DNA of 64,000 nt from Pseudo-nitzschia pungens. Its lineage: Eukaryota > Bacillariophyta > Bacillariophyceae > Bacillariales > Bacillariaceae. The notes beneath the pieces were generated by a model that was not told the DNA's origin, did no database searches, and was given only the letters and a program-made list of their open reading frames with translations. The position numbers and the translations under genes were made by a program. The DNA is taken from NCBI GenBank assembly GCA_037355855.1, contig CM074764.1, positions 3,720,001 through 3,784,000 on the forward strand. The letters are read 5' to 3'. Positions 41,441 through 53,926 of this stretch are shown here, piece by piece; the first letter of the stretch is position 1; the number at the start of each line of letters is the position of its first letter.

Positions 41441-44400
41441 TCATTCAGCAATGCCGGTGCTGTCTGATTCATTGTCGTCCCCTTGTTGTAGAGGACAAGC
41501 GGAGTACAGGCTCTCATATGTAGTGTTTGTCATGGAAGTATTACACTTTTCAAAGAATTCAAGCCATTGCAATCGATTATAAACAACCAACCACCGACCC
41601 GTGTTTGCTGGTTCCGCATTCTCATCCAGTTCAGGAACAACTGCCAGTTCTGAAAGAATAGTATCAGTGTTGAATAAATATAATGTATTGTCAAGATAAC
41701 CACTTTTCACAAAGTGAGATGATGTAGGCCGTGGTTCCTGTTTGAATTTTCTGATTTGAATTTTCTGACAACTGCGTAAATGCCATCTGAATCAACATCA
41801 TATCCATTCACAGCCGATGTCGGCTGTTTCAAATCTTTCACATTCAGAAAACACAGCATTTGACAGGGGATTTCAGTGTTGTCATCGACTGAAAACATTG
41901 CCCAGTCAAACCATACACTGTTAACTTGGCCTGAATCAGACCTGTATGAGGGGTGACATCGGAACAGGTAGTTGACACCGGTACCGGAATCCCATCTGTT
42001 GTGTTTGGTGAACCCCAATATGCTGGATGTGTCATTCAGCAAAGGAAGGACGGAGTTGCAAACAAAATCTAGTACAACTGACAAATGAAATGGTTTCTTG
42101 TAGTTCCGTCTTAAGTCCCATTTCATCGCACGTCTAGTTTCATCAAGAAAAATGGTGAAACGGGAACTAGACTGGGCAGGATGGGGGGATATGACTTTAG
42201 GAACACCACTCCTCCAGTTCCGCAACTTGTAATGAGAAGTAGCGAGTCAAAGGAGAGATGCTTCTTCTTTCCGACGGGTTGTTTGATGAATTAAGGTTGC
42301 AGCATTTTGTTGCGTATTTTTGGAAGGTGCCTTTATCTCTGTCTTGTGGTGGCTTTCACTATAGGCAGAATCGAAACCTAATGTTGGACCCCACAGACTG
42401 ATGTACTTTGGAATGTGAAAGTAAAGGTGATTTTTGATCAATTTTGTTCCCATTCCCTTACAAAGGCAGGTGCCATTGATATAGTTGAGGAAATAAATGA
42501 TGGTTTTGGGAAGATTTTTGATGCACTTTGTGGTTGGCTGACCGTATTTGAGAAATTCTTCCATTGAGATGATTTGTTCGATGACATCAATGTGTTTCTT
42601 CACAAATGAGTTGTCCCTCAAAACTACTACAATGCCGGATTCAGAAACCAATGTCAGTAGAATCGAAATTAGCATACCACTGTAATCGTGCCCCTCTTTT
42701 TTGGTGACGGACAGAAGATTGGAGCTGAATTTAGTTCTGGGAAAGTCACGATCCGACTGCCTTGAGAGTAGGGCTCCATATTTTTGAGATATATGCCCGA
42801 TTGTATTTACTGTGGAAACACCGGTCTTTAGATGATCAGCATACGGGCATGGTATTGAACCCTTTATCAGTTGCTCCAGGGATTCTATTGCTCGTTTGGC
42901 ACACCCCAGCTGGTGCATATGAAGGCATTCACCAGGGGAGGCTAAGTGGATGTTGCTGACATTTGTACCAAAGTTGAGACTGTGGAATGCATTTCTGATT
43001 TGGTGGTGAGAAATATCAGTGAAATAATCCTTGGTGGTAGTGGCATCTGAGTCTGGAAATGTATGAAAATCTGATGGGACCCAAAGAGAGGCTGTTTGTT
43101 GTGCTGATGGTCTGTTTATGTCTATGGTGGAACAGTTGCAGTGTCGGCAAAGCTTTTGTACACCCCCCCGACCGTGATCCATATTTGCCACATAATTTGT
43201 CATGCAGTTCTGTGTCACCGATGACATAGGCTATTGCAAATTTCATTTTGACTTGCCACATTTGGCCGGCATAAGGGAGAAAATCCCATTGGATGCCTTC
43301 GTGGGTGGACTCACATGCTTCTTTGAAAGAGCGGAGAGCCACTTCTAGGGCATTATGGAGGTTTTGGATTGATTCTTTTGGAGATGGTTTTCTTGAATGG
43401 TGGATGCTCTCCAAATCGGAGTCGGGATGAAAATAGATTGTTGTCCATGCTTCAGGCGTTTTCCTTGTTTCAATGTTAAATATGCCTAAGGTCATGTTGA
43501 GTGGGGTCAGTGATAGTCTTCCGTGCGCATCCAAGCTAATTCCATCCATGTAAAAGATGATGGGAACAAGGATTTCAGAATTGTCGTCTCGGCAGAGGGA
43601 TCTCCAGGAATCCGACCACCATGATCCATGGTGCAACTCAGTGATGGGACAAGATTCAGTTCGAACCGGGAAATGCTCAGGTGATAGAGGAGTTTCACTG
43701 TTGGGGAATGACAGATTTTCTTCTGACATTAAATCTGGATTCGACAGAAGGGAGTACAAAGCATCCAAAAAAGGTTGGGAAGCCAATTCACAATTTTGGG
43801 CTCAAATTTTGGTTCGGAGGATATACCAAGATTTCTTTTGATTTCTTGAAAAATGGCATCACATTTTCTTGTTGGTGGTGTAACATTGAAATTGAAACTG
43901 GGAAGATTATTGCTGTGTTTCGCCCAGTTGAAAATGGTTTGATAAGTGGATTGAGGTAGCTTGTGTTGTGATATGATGTTGAGGAGGTTGATTTCGGCAA
44001 TCAGTTCCAAACGGGGTTGGAACAGAGTGCAATTTTGGAATGTTTCCTCTCTTTCGTTTATGGAAATGGTGGTGCTTTTAGTGATTAAGGAATCAGATAT
44101 TTCAGTATCGGAACTGGCATTGAAATTGTCAGAGGCATCAACATCGGAACCGATTGAATTCATTTCCTCGTTTTCAGCCATTTGTGATTCGATTGCCTGC
44201 CTGTCCATGGGTGGGATGAGTACATTGGCAATCACTTGGCCATTTAGTGTGGAGTTATAACTGTTATTTACAGTTGCAGCGGTGTCATTTGGGGCAAGGG
44301 ACGGGGGGATTTGTGGTCCATTCTGTGTCATTGTCAGTCCATACTGTGATGGTGTGTGTCAGACCGAAGGGAGCAGGGTGAGTTCTTCTTTCACAGAAGA

Positions 44401-44646
44401 AATGAAATCCATAAGATTGTTATCACGATAATAGGTCCGGCAATCACTGTTGGACTTGAGATGTAATGAAAGTCCTCTGCAGACATAAAGATAGGTGAAA
44501 TTGTAGCTCAATTCTTGTTTGTACCCCTTGAATGATTGCTGTGATTTTCTTGTTCTTCTGGAGGCAATGCAGTTGCGACAGTGGAATGTCTTGGGTAATC
44601 TGGGATCATTGGCAAAGTGCCTTGGGTCAGAGGAAGCTTTCGGCAT
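41441..44646 (-). pseudogene. CACTA/Plavaka-like transposase, broken
   Basis: Five leftward frames make one protein when read in order: 44646-44359, 44331-43729, frame to 43016, 43227-42247, 42225-41707, 41710-41441. Recognisable parts are an N-terminal CRNC motif, and FYMDGISLDAHGRLSLTPLN followed by MTLGIF (first catalytic region). IHLASPGECLHMHQLGCAKR corresponds to the His-containing block of CACTA-type transposases. Breaks: in-frame TGA codons at 44359-44361 and 42247-42249, and frameshifts near 43780, at a run of seven C at about 43165, and near 41710. About 1060 codons remain. With so many breaks it is very probably dead, although sequencing error in the C run is possible. The assignment to Plavaka rather than another CACTA branch is tentative. 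Confidence 0.7.
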
Positions 44647-44801
44647 GGTGGTGTGCGTGACATACGAACATGTGTTTGATAATAAAATAATTGTTGTTGT
44701 GATAGGATGCAAAGGAGGGAGGCTTCAAAGCCAGGGTAGGGGACATGACACCACTGAAGAAAAAAAATTAAAATGGTGCGCGACGCACACTAACACTTCT
44801 A

Positions 44802-45064
44802 TGTGATTGAAGTAAATCTGATTAAAAATTATTTGTTATATTGAGTCAAATGTGTCAAATGTGTAAAATGGAATGAAAGGGTGACGAGGGGCTGAATATC
44901 AGGGTCTAGATCAGAACATTTTCCTGGAAACGATGCGGGGGTCAAGAAAAAGGAGAAATAGGGTTGAGAATAATGGAAAAGATTGTGAAATAAAAAATTG
45001 GGGTCACATTTTTCTGAGAAAAGTCACGTTTGGGTCGCGATGGGTCACGAACCAGTTTTCGGAT
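44802..45064 (-). repeat. Dispersed repeat X, copy 1
   Basis: About 263 bp that reappear in inverted orientation at 62786-63071. The edges are sharp: CTTCAATCACA on one side and TCCGAAAACTG on the other. It separates the transposase remnant from the gag remnant and could be an end or promoter segment of a mobile element. No TSD was found. Confidence 0.85.
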
Positions 45065-45810
45065 GTGGGAGTTTTGTTTACGAGAGTTGTTTGTGTTGTT
45101 CGAGCGCTTCTGTTGTTTGCTGTTATTCTTGTTGCTCTTCTTATTGGCTTGGCGCTCATGACAGCTCATGTGGTCCACAATGAACTGGACTGTGGTATCG
45201 TCCTGAATCCCACTGTGGATAATCCCGTAGTTCTCGATCCATGCAGAGGGGAAGGAGTGTTTGAGGATGGTAAGTTTCTCCACTCTGGAAAGAGGCGCAC
45301 TGCTTCCTTCTAGTTTCTGGTTGTACTTCATGAGGATAAGGATCCGGTCAGTATGTTCCTTGTATGTAATTATGGAGTCTTTTGGCACTCTGAGCTTCAA
45401 AGATAGGTGTGCATGATGTCTCTAGCATCCCTGGCATTGCAGTAGAGCTTGGTGAAATCGATGAATGCTTGCTCGTATCCTCCAATCTCTTCTTGATCAT
45501 ATTGGTATTCGTCTGGGTCCAGTGGATCCTTTATCATGTCATTCCACTTGCTTTGGGTGTCGGTGGTGAGGGAGCGACTGAAGTGGGTTAGGTAGACCAT
45601 GTTGATTGGAAGTCGAAGGAGCTTAGCGGTGTTTCGGAAAGACTCATCCACAAAGAGCAGTTCTTCAAGGCCTCCTGTTTCTGTAAACAGGGGGACTTTC
45701 ATGCTGTTGGTCCTGTCCTCATTGACGTTGTACAGGGTGAAGAGCTTTGGCTTAGTTTGATCGAAAGAGCTCTTGTAGGCAATGGGGGGATCTCTATAGA
45801 GGCCTGTCAT
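45065..45810 (-). pseudogene. Retrotransposon gag remnant
   Basis: ATG at 45810 opens a 137-codon frame (MTGLYRDPPIAYKSSFDQTK). It is continued after a one-base frameshift near 45400 by a second frame with LRVPKDSIITYKEHTDRIL and LTILKHSFPSAWIENYG. The composition and the phrases FSRSLTTDTQSKWNDMIKDP and YEQAFIDFTKLY are typical of gag-like proteins of diatom LTR retrotransposons. The sequence ends abruptly at repeat X, so protease, integrase and reverse transcriptase are missing. The LTR at 45940-46223 lies directly upstream in the expected orientation. The copy is dead. Confidence 0.6.
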
Positions 45811-45939
45811 TGTTGATTGGTTGCTTGCTGGGGATCAAGGTGTCCCTGTTGTTGAGGTTATCGTCGATAGGTTTGTTGTTTTGCAGGTTCAGTACTGAAT
45901 TCTACTACTGTTCCTATGTGAAGCGGACAGTAATTACTG

Positions 45940-46223
45940 TGTAACACTCTAAAGTAGAAATTCGGAGTAGTATGAATAATTGTGTGTTATTTCACTTTAC
46001 GAGATGGGATTCAAAATAGTAGAGAGAGGAAATAATGAGCGATGATGTCATCGCGATCTCCTTATATGATCTACATCCCTGTATATTACATATATTCTGT
46101 ATGTAACCTTAATCGTGCTATCGCTGTCTTCTGCATGCCTGTTCATACATACCGGATATCCATGTATGGATATCTTTATATTTGATTCCCATGTGGGATT
46201 CGGTTAATTATTAATTCATAACA
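45940..46223 (-). repeat. LTR of the gag-bearing retrotransposon
   Basis: On the minus strand it starts TGTTATGAATTAATAATTAA and ends AGAGTGTTACA, so it has TG...CA termini. A second, modified copy is the solo LTR at 56580-56998. The gag ATG follows 130 bp downstream. Confidence 0.75.
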
Positions 46224-46234
46224 CAACTACTAGA

Positions 46235-47754
46235 CTACGCTAGCATGTTACACATGAGTTGAAGACAGTGCAGTGAACAAGGACTAACAAATTGATGTCC
46301 ATCTGCAACAACACCCCTACGTTGTAAGGCTTCCAAGAAACTCTCCAAGGTCCCTCCTCCTCTGCTATCCGTAGCAATCCCTGCTGATAGCCCTTTGCCA
46401 ACTTCTTTTTGTTGCAATGAAAAGGAAACAGCATCTGTCGCATCTTTGTCCGAGCTACCAGCACCATCCATGTCTATCAAGAAGAAGTCTAACTTCTTTG
46501 TGCTTTTGTCCCAGCATGATAGGATCTTTACAAAGTGGTCAACCCCATCTTTATGCCCTTTGTCACAAGCAAGATAGATGTACTTCGCCGCATCAACAAT
46601 CTGGAGTTTCTTTGCGAGACAGCTTGCAGCCAAACGAGAGAGACATCCCTTGATCTTTTTACTGGAAGGAGATGTCTGTGCAACTTCTTCTCCAGTTGCT
46701 CTAAATCCAAGCTCAAGCAATAGACTATGTCGGACTGTTGCAATGAGGTAGTAGTACTGTGTTGCTTCCATAGAAATACTTCTTGGTACCATCGAAACAC
46801 CTGCTGCTAACATTTGCTGGCACTCTGTATTTCCCGTAGTATAGAATCCTTTTGACAGCATGTTTTCCACCGCGGAATATATCTTTGCCTTTGATTGGAG
46901 TTCATCAACGAAACTCTTTCTATGTACCACAAATCACTCTCTCCGGCAAGAATACAAAGAAGAAGAAGAAGAAGCATTGTATCAAATCGTTTCGTGTTTG
47001 CTATCAGTTGGGTCCACTTCCCCGTATCCTTTGCATGCTCTGCTGCTTTTTTTTGGGTGCTTTCAGTGATTTCTGGGGCAAGCTTCATCAACGTAGTGTC
47101 CATATGATTTTGAAGCCGTGTCAAATGATCTGGAGTTTTCATGGCCTTAACATCACTAAATGATACACGTCGCTTCCCAGAAGACAGTGGTCTCTTCTTT
47201 TTCAAGGATCCTGGGGTGTTGAACACATCCAATGGCGGTTGCACCGGCTGTCTTTCTTTCAAAATCTTCCTCCTTTTGGCTTGTGCATTGTTGGTGTTCT
47301 TTGAAGTCATATCAAACGCATGTCCAAAGACTTCCATAATTTTCACGTGCCTTGCGAGTTGAGGACTATTGTCAACCACCAGTAAGTCATAGTAGTAATG
47401 CAATGGCTCAATATCATTCTTTGCATTGGATGTCTTCATCATCTCTTGGGCCCACCCTCTTTTGTTTGCTTTGTTCTCTTTTTTCAGGTGTTCAAAGAGA
47501 GGAGGAGACTGTTTTGTCTGGTCATTCCATCTATATGTTTCGGCCACTGCCTTTGTAAAATGGAGTACTAGTTTGGAAGCTGTCCTCGCCCCCGTTGGAG
47601 AGTTCTGGTGAGGCTGTTGTTGTTGTTGGCTTTGATACTGTGGTGTGTGGGTTGCAAATGGTGGGGTGCTTGGGTAGTGCCACGAACCATCGTATCGATA
47701 TTGTTGCGGGGCGAAGAAACTCTGGCCTCCATGCAACGGGGACCTCACCGGCAT
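46235..47754 (-). pseudogene. hAT-like transposase remnant with frameshift
   Basis: ATG at 47754 opens a 315-codon frame with a Gln-rich N-terminus (YQSQQQQQPHQNSP). A second frame from about 46930 continues it, and the overlap shows the same DNA read as ERVSLMNSNQRQRY or RKSFVDELQSKAK. The second frame contains IYLACDKGHKDGVDHFVKIL, FFLIDMDGAG, GIATDSRGGGTLESFLEAL and CSLHCLQLMCN. These fit the D...D...H pattern seen in hAT-like and related protist transposases. The frame stops at 46235, right next to the LTR (46223), and the C-terminal half with the last catalytic residue is missing. LTR insertion may have truncated it. Confidence 0.5.
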
Positions 47755-47879
47755 GTATTGCGGTTGCCCTCGTTGCTGTTGCTAATGAATTTGCCACTGT
47801 GATGGGAGCATTTCAAGCAATATCCTCACTATTTGATGTACTTTTCCTCCAAGCAACAGCAAAGAAGTTCTAGTGGTCA

Positions 47880-49845
47880 AATGAAAGAAGGAAAACAATT
47901 TTTCTAACGCTGAAGATGTGAAGGTAAGTTTTACTACTACTAATTACTGCCTCCTATCTGTTGTCGGCATCAAATAATTCACCCATGACTGGGTTGGACA
48001 GGACTGATAGGACTGAAATTTGACTTTCATGTGGGTGTATCATGACAGCTGTTGAGCTGCTGGTAGTGTTGATAAGCCAAAATGAAAAAGGCATGCGTAA
48101 AGGTATTTATAATATTGATGGCTGTACGGTACTACCGTATACATTCTATTCACTTTACTTAGACTGCGCCTAAATTAGTCACTTTCAAGGCCGCGCACAC
48201 GGTAGATTCATTCATCTCGAGATTCGATTTTGATTCATTCATTCATTCATTCATTCATTCGTACCCGTGAAAAACTATAATGAATCACGTTTACCATAAT
48301 GAATCATGTCGAGTGACAGCATCTTTGCTTTTTGGAATATCTCCTTGCATACACCACCTCTGTTCAAAGTAAAGACATCCTCTGTTAGCTAACACTCTAC
48401 TCTACAATGCTCTATATTTACTTTTAAACAACTTCGCTTCCTCTTCCCTTAGTAAGCTCTCGAATACAGAAATTGGGCCGAAAATTGTGTGTTTTCGAGT
48501 GACAGCAACGAGCCGGCATAGTTTTTCGGCTTGCGCACACATTGCACGCGGTAATTACACCCCTTCCGTTCCCGGTCTTTCGGGAATGCAGGGAACGAAC
48601 ATGATAATATTATTATTATGATTTATACCGTATGGTACATACATACAAAGAACAACAATTTTCAGACGTCAAGATGCTGTCACTCGATTGTATGGTCGCG
48701 TGTAGAAAATGTACCAGTGTCTACATTAACCATGATGGATCAATTTTTGGCAATTTTTCGAAAAAACCACTAACTACAGGGGGCCAAAGCTATGGATGTA
48801 AGTCACTGATTTCAACAGGAGTTGTTGCAAACAGTCGGTTTATAGTGTTTACGAATAGGTTGTAACTTTCGTTGAGGAGGTTTCCGTTACTGGGAGGAGG
48901 TATTTGGTCAGATAGTGAGGCAACAATCTGTCACTCCGACGTGATTCATTTTAGTTTTTCACGGGTACCAAATCCGAAATCCGAACACGGAATTTCCTTG
49001 GCGTTCCCACGGTCTTTCCCAACGTCCCGGTACCGGTACGATACTGGTCAATTACCGTACGAGGAGTACATACAGTAGGGGTAACTTACGTACCGTACTC
49101 CACGTAAACCTTACTACTAGTACTTCGTAAAATGTACAACAATAATACGAAATAATACTATATTATTGTAATTTTATGGGTAATTAATCTTACCGTAAGT
49201 TATCCCGTCTCGGTGATTTGTGGTTTTGGACCGTTTCGCGGAAATCGAAGAAATTCAACGTTTCGGAGTAAGATCTTACCTGTCATCCAACGCGTAAAAA
49301 CAAGAACATAGAAGAAAAAAAAAGTAAGACTAGGTAAGGTTACGAGTGCAAGAAGTAGTAATAAGAGATCAGACTATTGAGAATATCGAGAATCAATCAA
49401 TCGTAACCTTACCGTAACTTACAAGTAACTTAATTAAGTAACCTTAAAAAATACAATACGGTACAAGTAAGAACCGATGGATGCAGTGTCACTATTGTTT
49501 TGTTTCGCTTCGTAGGATTGTTTTGGTGAGCGAACGGGGACAACGACGGTTAGCATCGTCAAACCAACGCAACACAGCACAGCACAGCGCAACACACCAC
49601 ACCACACCACACCACACCACACCACACCACAACACACCACAACACAGCACAACACCAACCAGACGCAAGCGAAACCGTTCGAAGCGTTCCGTCGTCATTG
49701 TACATAGTCTTTGAATTCTTGCAGTGGGTTGATTGGATTCGAATTCCACTTTTACTTTTACTTTTACTTCCAATTCCGATTCCGATTCGACCCAACCAAA
49801 AAAACAACACACCAACCAAACAACCAACACACACGAACAAACAAT
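47880..49845. other. Intergenic with simple repeats
   Basis: Contains an ATTC array (about 48235-48262) and a CACAC/CACCA array (about 49590-49645) just upstream of the channel gene. Two short rightward frames at 48632-49078 have no family features. I see no supported gene. Confidence 0.5.
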
Positions 49846-50635
49846 ATGATCATCTACGATCGATCCGCCTTTGGCTGGAAGCTCGTCTTTCGAGCCCACG
49901 GTTCCGCCGTCTACCGCTCCGTCCTTCCCTCCATGATTGCCGTTTCGATCTTTTTTTTGTACCGGACCTACAACACGGACGAAACCGGGGTTTCGTCCGA
50001 CGACGTCCTCCACCCGTACGCCCTGGGCGTGCTGGTCTCCAGCTCGATGTTTCTGATCATCTTCAAGCTCCACCAGGCCTACAATCGGTACTGGGAGGCC
50101 TGCGGAGCGACGCACCACTTCATGAGCAAGTGGATGGACGCCACCACCCACACGGGCTGCTACCACATGCAGTGCGATCACTACCGGGACATCAAGCCGC
50201 CCTCCTTTTTCGACTATCCGGGGCTGAACGATCTGTACATGACGAGGGATCGGGAGCGATCGAGGGCCCACGCCCTGAAACACGATAGCAACGGCAGAAG
50301 CAACAGCAACAGCAATTCCAATTCCAATTCCAATTCCAATTCGCTGAGGGATCCCGGTGGCAAGGGAAAAAGCGATGGGTTGGAGGCTTCCTTTTTGGAG
50401 GACGACACGATCGGATTGCGGCATCGGCACAACAAGCATCGCAAGAACAGATCCGGATTTCTAGGCAAGAACAAGAACAACAACGAGAACAACAACAAGA
50501 ACAACAACAAGAACCAACACAAATCTTCCATCAACACTACCACTACCAAAGCCACCGCAGAATCCAACACTCTGAATCACACGAACAACAACAACAACAA
50601 CAACAACAACAATCACAACACTACTGCTATGAATC

Positions 50636-50674
<39 letters not shown>

Positions 50675-52695
50675 GCCACATTCCGGCACAGATTTTTCGT
50701 CGTTCCGGCTCGGACTATTCCGGTGGCGGTGGCAGGGACTATTCCGGTGGCGGTAGCGGTAAAGGTGGCAGGGAAAGCAAGCAGCAGGACTACGGCCGCA
50801 ACACCAAGCGAGAGTTTCGGGAACGCGCCGCTTCCAAGTCCATCAACAAGACGAGCAAGACCAAAACCACCGGTGCCACGTATCATCCCGGTACCGCTGC
50901 TGGTGGCAGCAGCAGCGGTGATTGCGGTGGCCGTGGTGCTTCTTCCAAATCCACGGACCGCCGGGACGACTGGAAAACCAAGGGCCGGGAACTCTCGTAC
51001 GGCGAGAGCATCATGAGCTTGTACAATCTCGATTCGGACCTGGACGCCGACGAGGTCTACGAGGAGGGAATCTTTTTCGAGGACGAACCCTTGGAGCCGA
51101 TTCCGTTGGTGGGAAAACCCCGCCTGGATGGGAACTGGGGGGAGTACTACACCAGGGTGCTCGGAGCGGGAGCCGGAGCGGGAGCATTTTCCGCGCGGAG
51201 CGAGCAACAGCAAAATCAGCAGCAGCAACAAGAAAATCAGCAGCAACAGCAACAGCAACAAATGCAACAACGGCCACCCCTCGCCACCTTTCTCAATCCC
51301 CTCGAAACCGACGCAATGGATCCCAAGGGATTTGCCAGCATCCAGGGAGGCCGGACGCCCCCGCTCTTTTTGCAGGAACTGGCGCACCTCAGCAGCCTGC
51401 TCTGCGCCGTGGCGCTGTCGACCCTCCGCAACGACATCGAGGGATGCGAATCGCCGCTCTCCATCTACGAACCCGGACAACCGTGGCCGGAGGTCGACCC
51501 CAACAACGAGGAGTGGATGAAGCAAACGCCCTCGAAGGCGCTCGCGTCGTGGGCCCGAATCTTTTTCAGCGTCGGGCTGAACGCCGAGCAGCGCAGCAAG
51601 TACAACGCGGCGCTGCCACTGCCGGTCATTGGCGGCGTGTCGGACGCGGAGATTCGATTCCTGCAGATCGCCCGGGGGCCCTACGCCAAGACGCAGCTCT
51701 GTTTCAACTGGCTGACGGAATTCATCATCCGGGAGCACCTGGCGGGGTCGCTGGGAGCGGTCGGACCGCCGATCATCAGCCGGATCGTTCAGTTTCTGGG
51801 GGACGGCATGATCTACTACAACCACGCTAGGAAAATCATGTTTATTCCCTTTCCGTTCGGACACGCCCAGTTGTCGGTCATTTTTGTCCTGTCCATGGTG
51901 CCGGTGGTCCCGTACCTGATGCACCAGTACACGGAGGAACCGGCCGTCGGGGCCGTTCTGACCTTTTTGACGGTCCTGTGCCTCGAGGGCATCAACGAGG
52001 TGGCCCGGGATCTGGAAAATCCCTTTCGGAACTTTCCCAACGAGCTGCCCATCACGACCTTTCAGGCGCAGTACAACGAATCGCTGCTGACGCTGTACGC
52101 AGGATTTCATCCCGATCATTACTGGCAGGGAGATTTGGTGCTGAAAATGGCGGGCACGACGGCGGCGGCATCGGCGGCGGCCAAGGGCGCGGCGACCGCG
52201 ATCGCGGGTGCTGGTTCGGCTGCTGGTTCGGACCACCCCGGACGACCCAACAATCACAATCACAACGGGAATGCGGGCCGGGGCATTGCACCCGGCGTTG
52301 CCAGCAACATTATGCGCAAAAAAACAATCCACTCGAGGGATCGATACAATAGCGGCGACCTGGAAGACATTCCCTCGGGTGACTTTTTCGTTCCCAAGGG
52401 GGACGTTTCGCACCGAGGAACAAGCCACGTCGATGGGAACGTCCCCGCGAGCATCAACAGCAACAACAACAACAATAGCAACAGCAACAATAGGAACAGC
52501 AACGTCATCCAACACGAGCCGACCAACACCGATGTCGACGCCCTCATTCGAAAGCTCGAGGATCAATCGAAACTGATCGAGAAATTGTTTGCCAAGGTCG
52601 GATCAATGGAGGGCACGGTTTCGGCATCGGCATCAGCATCGGCATCGGCATTGGCATCGGATTCGGATTCGTCGTACGAAGAGCAACTCAAGTAA
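49846..52695 (+). CDS. Bestrophin-like anion channel with a long insertion
   Basis: I start at the ATG at 49846 (MIIYDRSAFGWKLVFRAHGS), which is the usual beginning of the RFP-TM/UPF0187 bestrophin family. Upstream, the frame opens only with TTG. The product has 949 residues. The first two membrane segments are PSMIAVSIFFLYR and LGVLVSSSMFLIIFKLHQAYNRYWEA. An insertion of about 350 residues follows. It is polar and low-complexity, with Asn-Ser, poly-Asn, Asp-Asn and Gln runs. The conserved core resumes at LAHLSSLLCAVALSTLRND, with FGHAQLSVIFVLSMVPVVPYLM, VGAVLTFLTVLCLEGINEVARDLENPF (the acidic, channel-defining family motif) and a cytosolic tail ending in a short coiled coil (LIRKLEDQSKLIEKLF). 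Family members conduct chloride or bicarbonate, and algal relatives act in the carbon-concentrating mechanism. No clear plastid signal is seen, so the location is open. Confidence 0.85.
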
Positions 52696-53926
52696 AGCAA
52701 AAGCAAAAAAAAGAAAAAGAAAATAATCACACTCGAGTGAAACGAATGGTGGTGACTCTCCAGACGTTGAGTACAGAATGCCATGGATGCCAGGAATGGA
52801 ATCGACTGCGATTCCAGGGACGAAGAGTCCGATACGAATATTTGCATATCGACATTGACGTTGACATCGATATCGATATCGATACCGACATTGACGTTGA
52901 CGTTGACGTTGACACCGATATGGACACGGATACGGATACGGATAGGAACAAAGATACGGATTAGGATACAGATGCAGCGAAGCATGGATGGATGAATGAT
53001 TTCCATTGTTTCGGGTGGTTTTTCTTTAGCATTTTGTTGAGTGATTGAGTGACTGGCTTGCTGGCTGGCTGGCTGAAGGAAGAAAGGAAGGAAGGAAGGA
53101 AGGAATCAATCGATCCATTCATTCATTCGCTGACACGGAAAGAAAATCATGACATTGGGGAAACAAATAATGATAATGATAATAATATAACAATTACCAT
53201 ACCACAACGGCAATTTAGAACCATAATATTTGTTTCGTATAATAGTAGTATTACGGTATGTTACCGACAACACGGAACTAGAAACTGCTGTCTGCGGCAC
53301 CACGTTTGCAAAACAAACACACGTGCGGTGCAGCAATAGTAGCTAGTTACTCGTGGGATACTCTTGCCCGTAGTGCGACCGACCAAGAGTTCGAACATGG
53401 TAATACCGGTAGCTCCCCGCTCGTCTCGTCTCGTCTCGTCTCGTTCGAGTAATTACAGCATCGTCCGCGCAAGCGGACCGCGCAAGCGGAGTGGAGGCTA
53501 CGCTGCACCGCACCGCACCGCAGAATTCCATTCGGCTCCCAGTCCTTGCCAAACTGCGGATCCGATCACGGGACGCGAAGCAACGAATACCGGTATCTTA
53601 CCATGCCACAGTCAACAAAGCATAAGGTTATCGCATGGTGGTTACAAGCAGACCTTCGGGCTCCGAGGCACCCACCCGAACAAATGACCGTCGTCGGTTT
53701 TGGTGTCATTTGTCTCCAATATTGCAAACCAATACACTTGAAACACTTGTTTCATTTCTGGGAATGTTTTTTTAGTCTTACAATACTTCAGGTTACTTTT
53801 CTTAATAGCTATCTACGAAAAGCGCTAAAGGAGTCTAAGTGAAAAAGCCCTCTTGTCTTCCGTCCCAAATCAATCATCATCGTTAGATCGCGAGGCAAAA
53901 ACGAAAAAAGTTCCAAAACGAGCTTT
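52696..53926. other. Intergenic with simple repeats
   Basis: A degenerate hexanucleotide run (GACATTGACGTTGACATCGA) at 52845-52955, GGAA repeats at 53083-53104 and a CGTCT run at 53424-53444. There is no supported gene. The stretch includes the 3' flank of the leftward antenna gene. Confidence 0.55.

Noticed and set aside
49711..49845. N-terminal extension of the bestrophin-like channel
   Set aside because: It opens with TTG and encodes an aromatic low-complexity run derived from a TTTTAC repeat. The ATG at 49846 fits the family start.
50461..52566. Leftward 701-codon frame opposite the channel gene
   Set aside because: It is a Val/Leu-rich shadow of Asn/Asp/Gln codons. The channel motifs are on the other strand.
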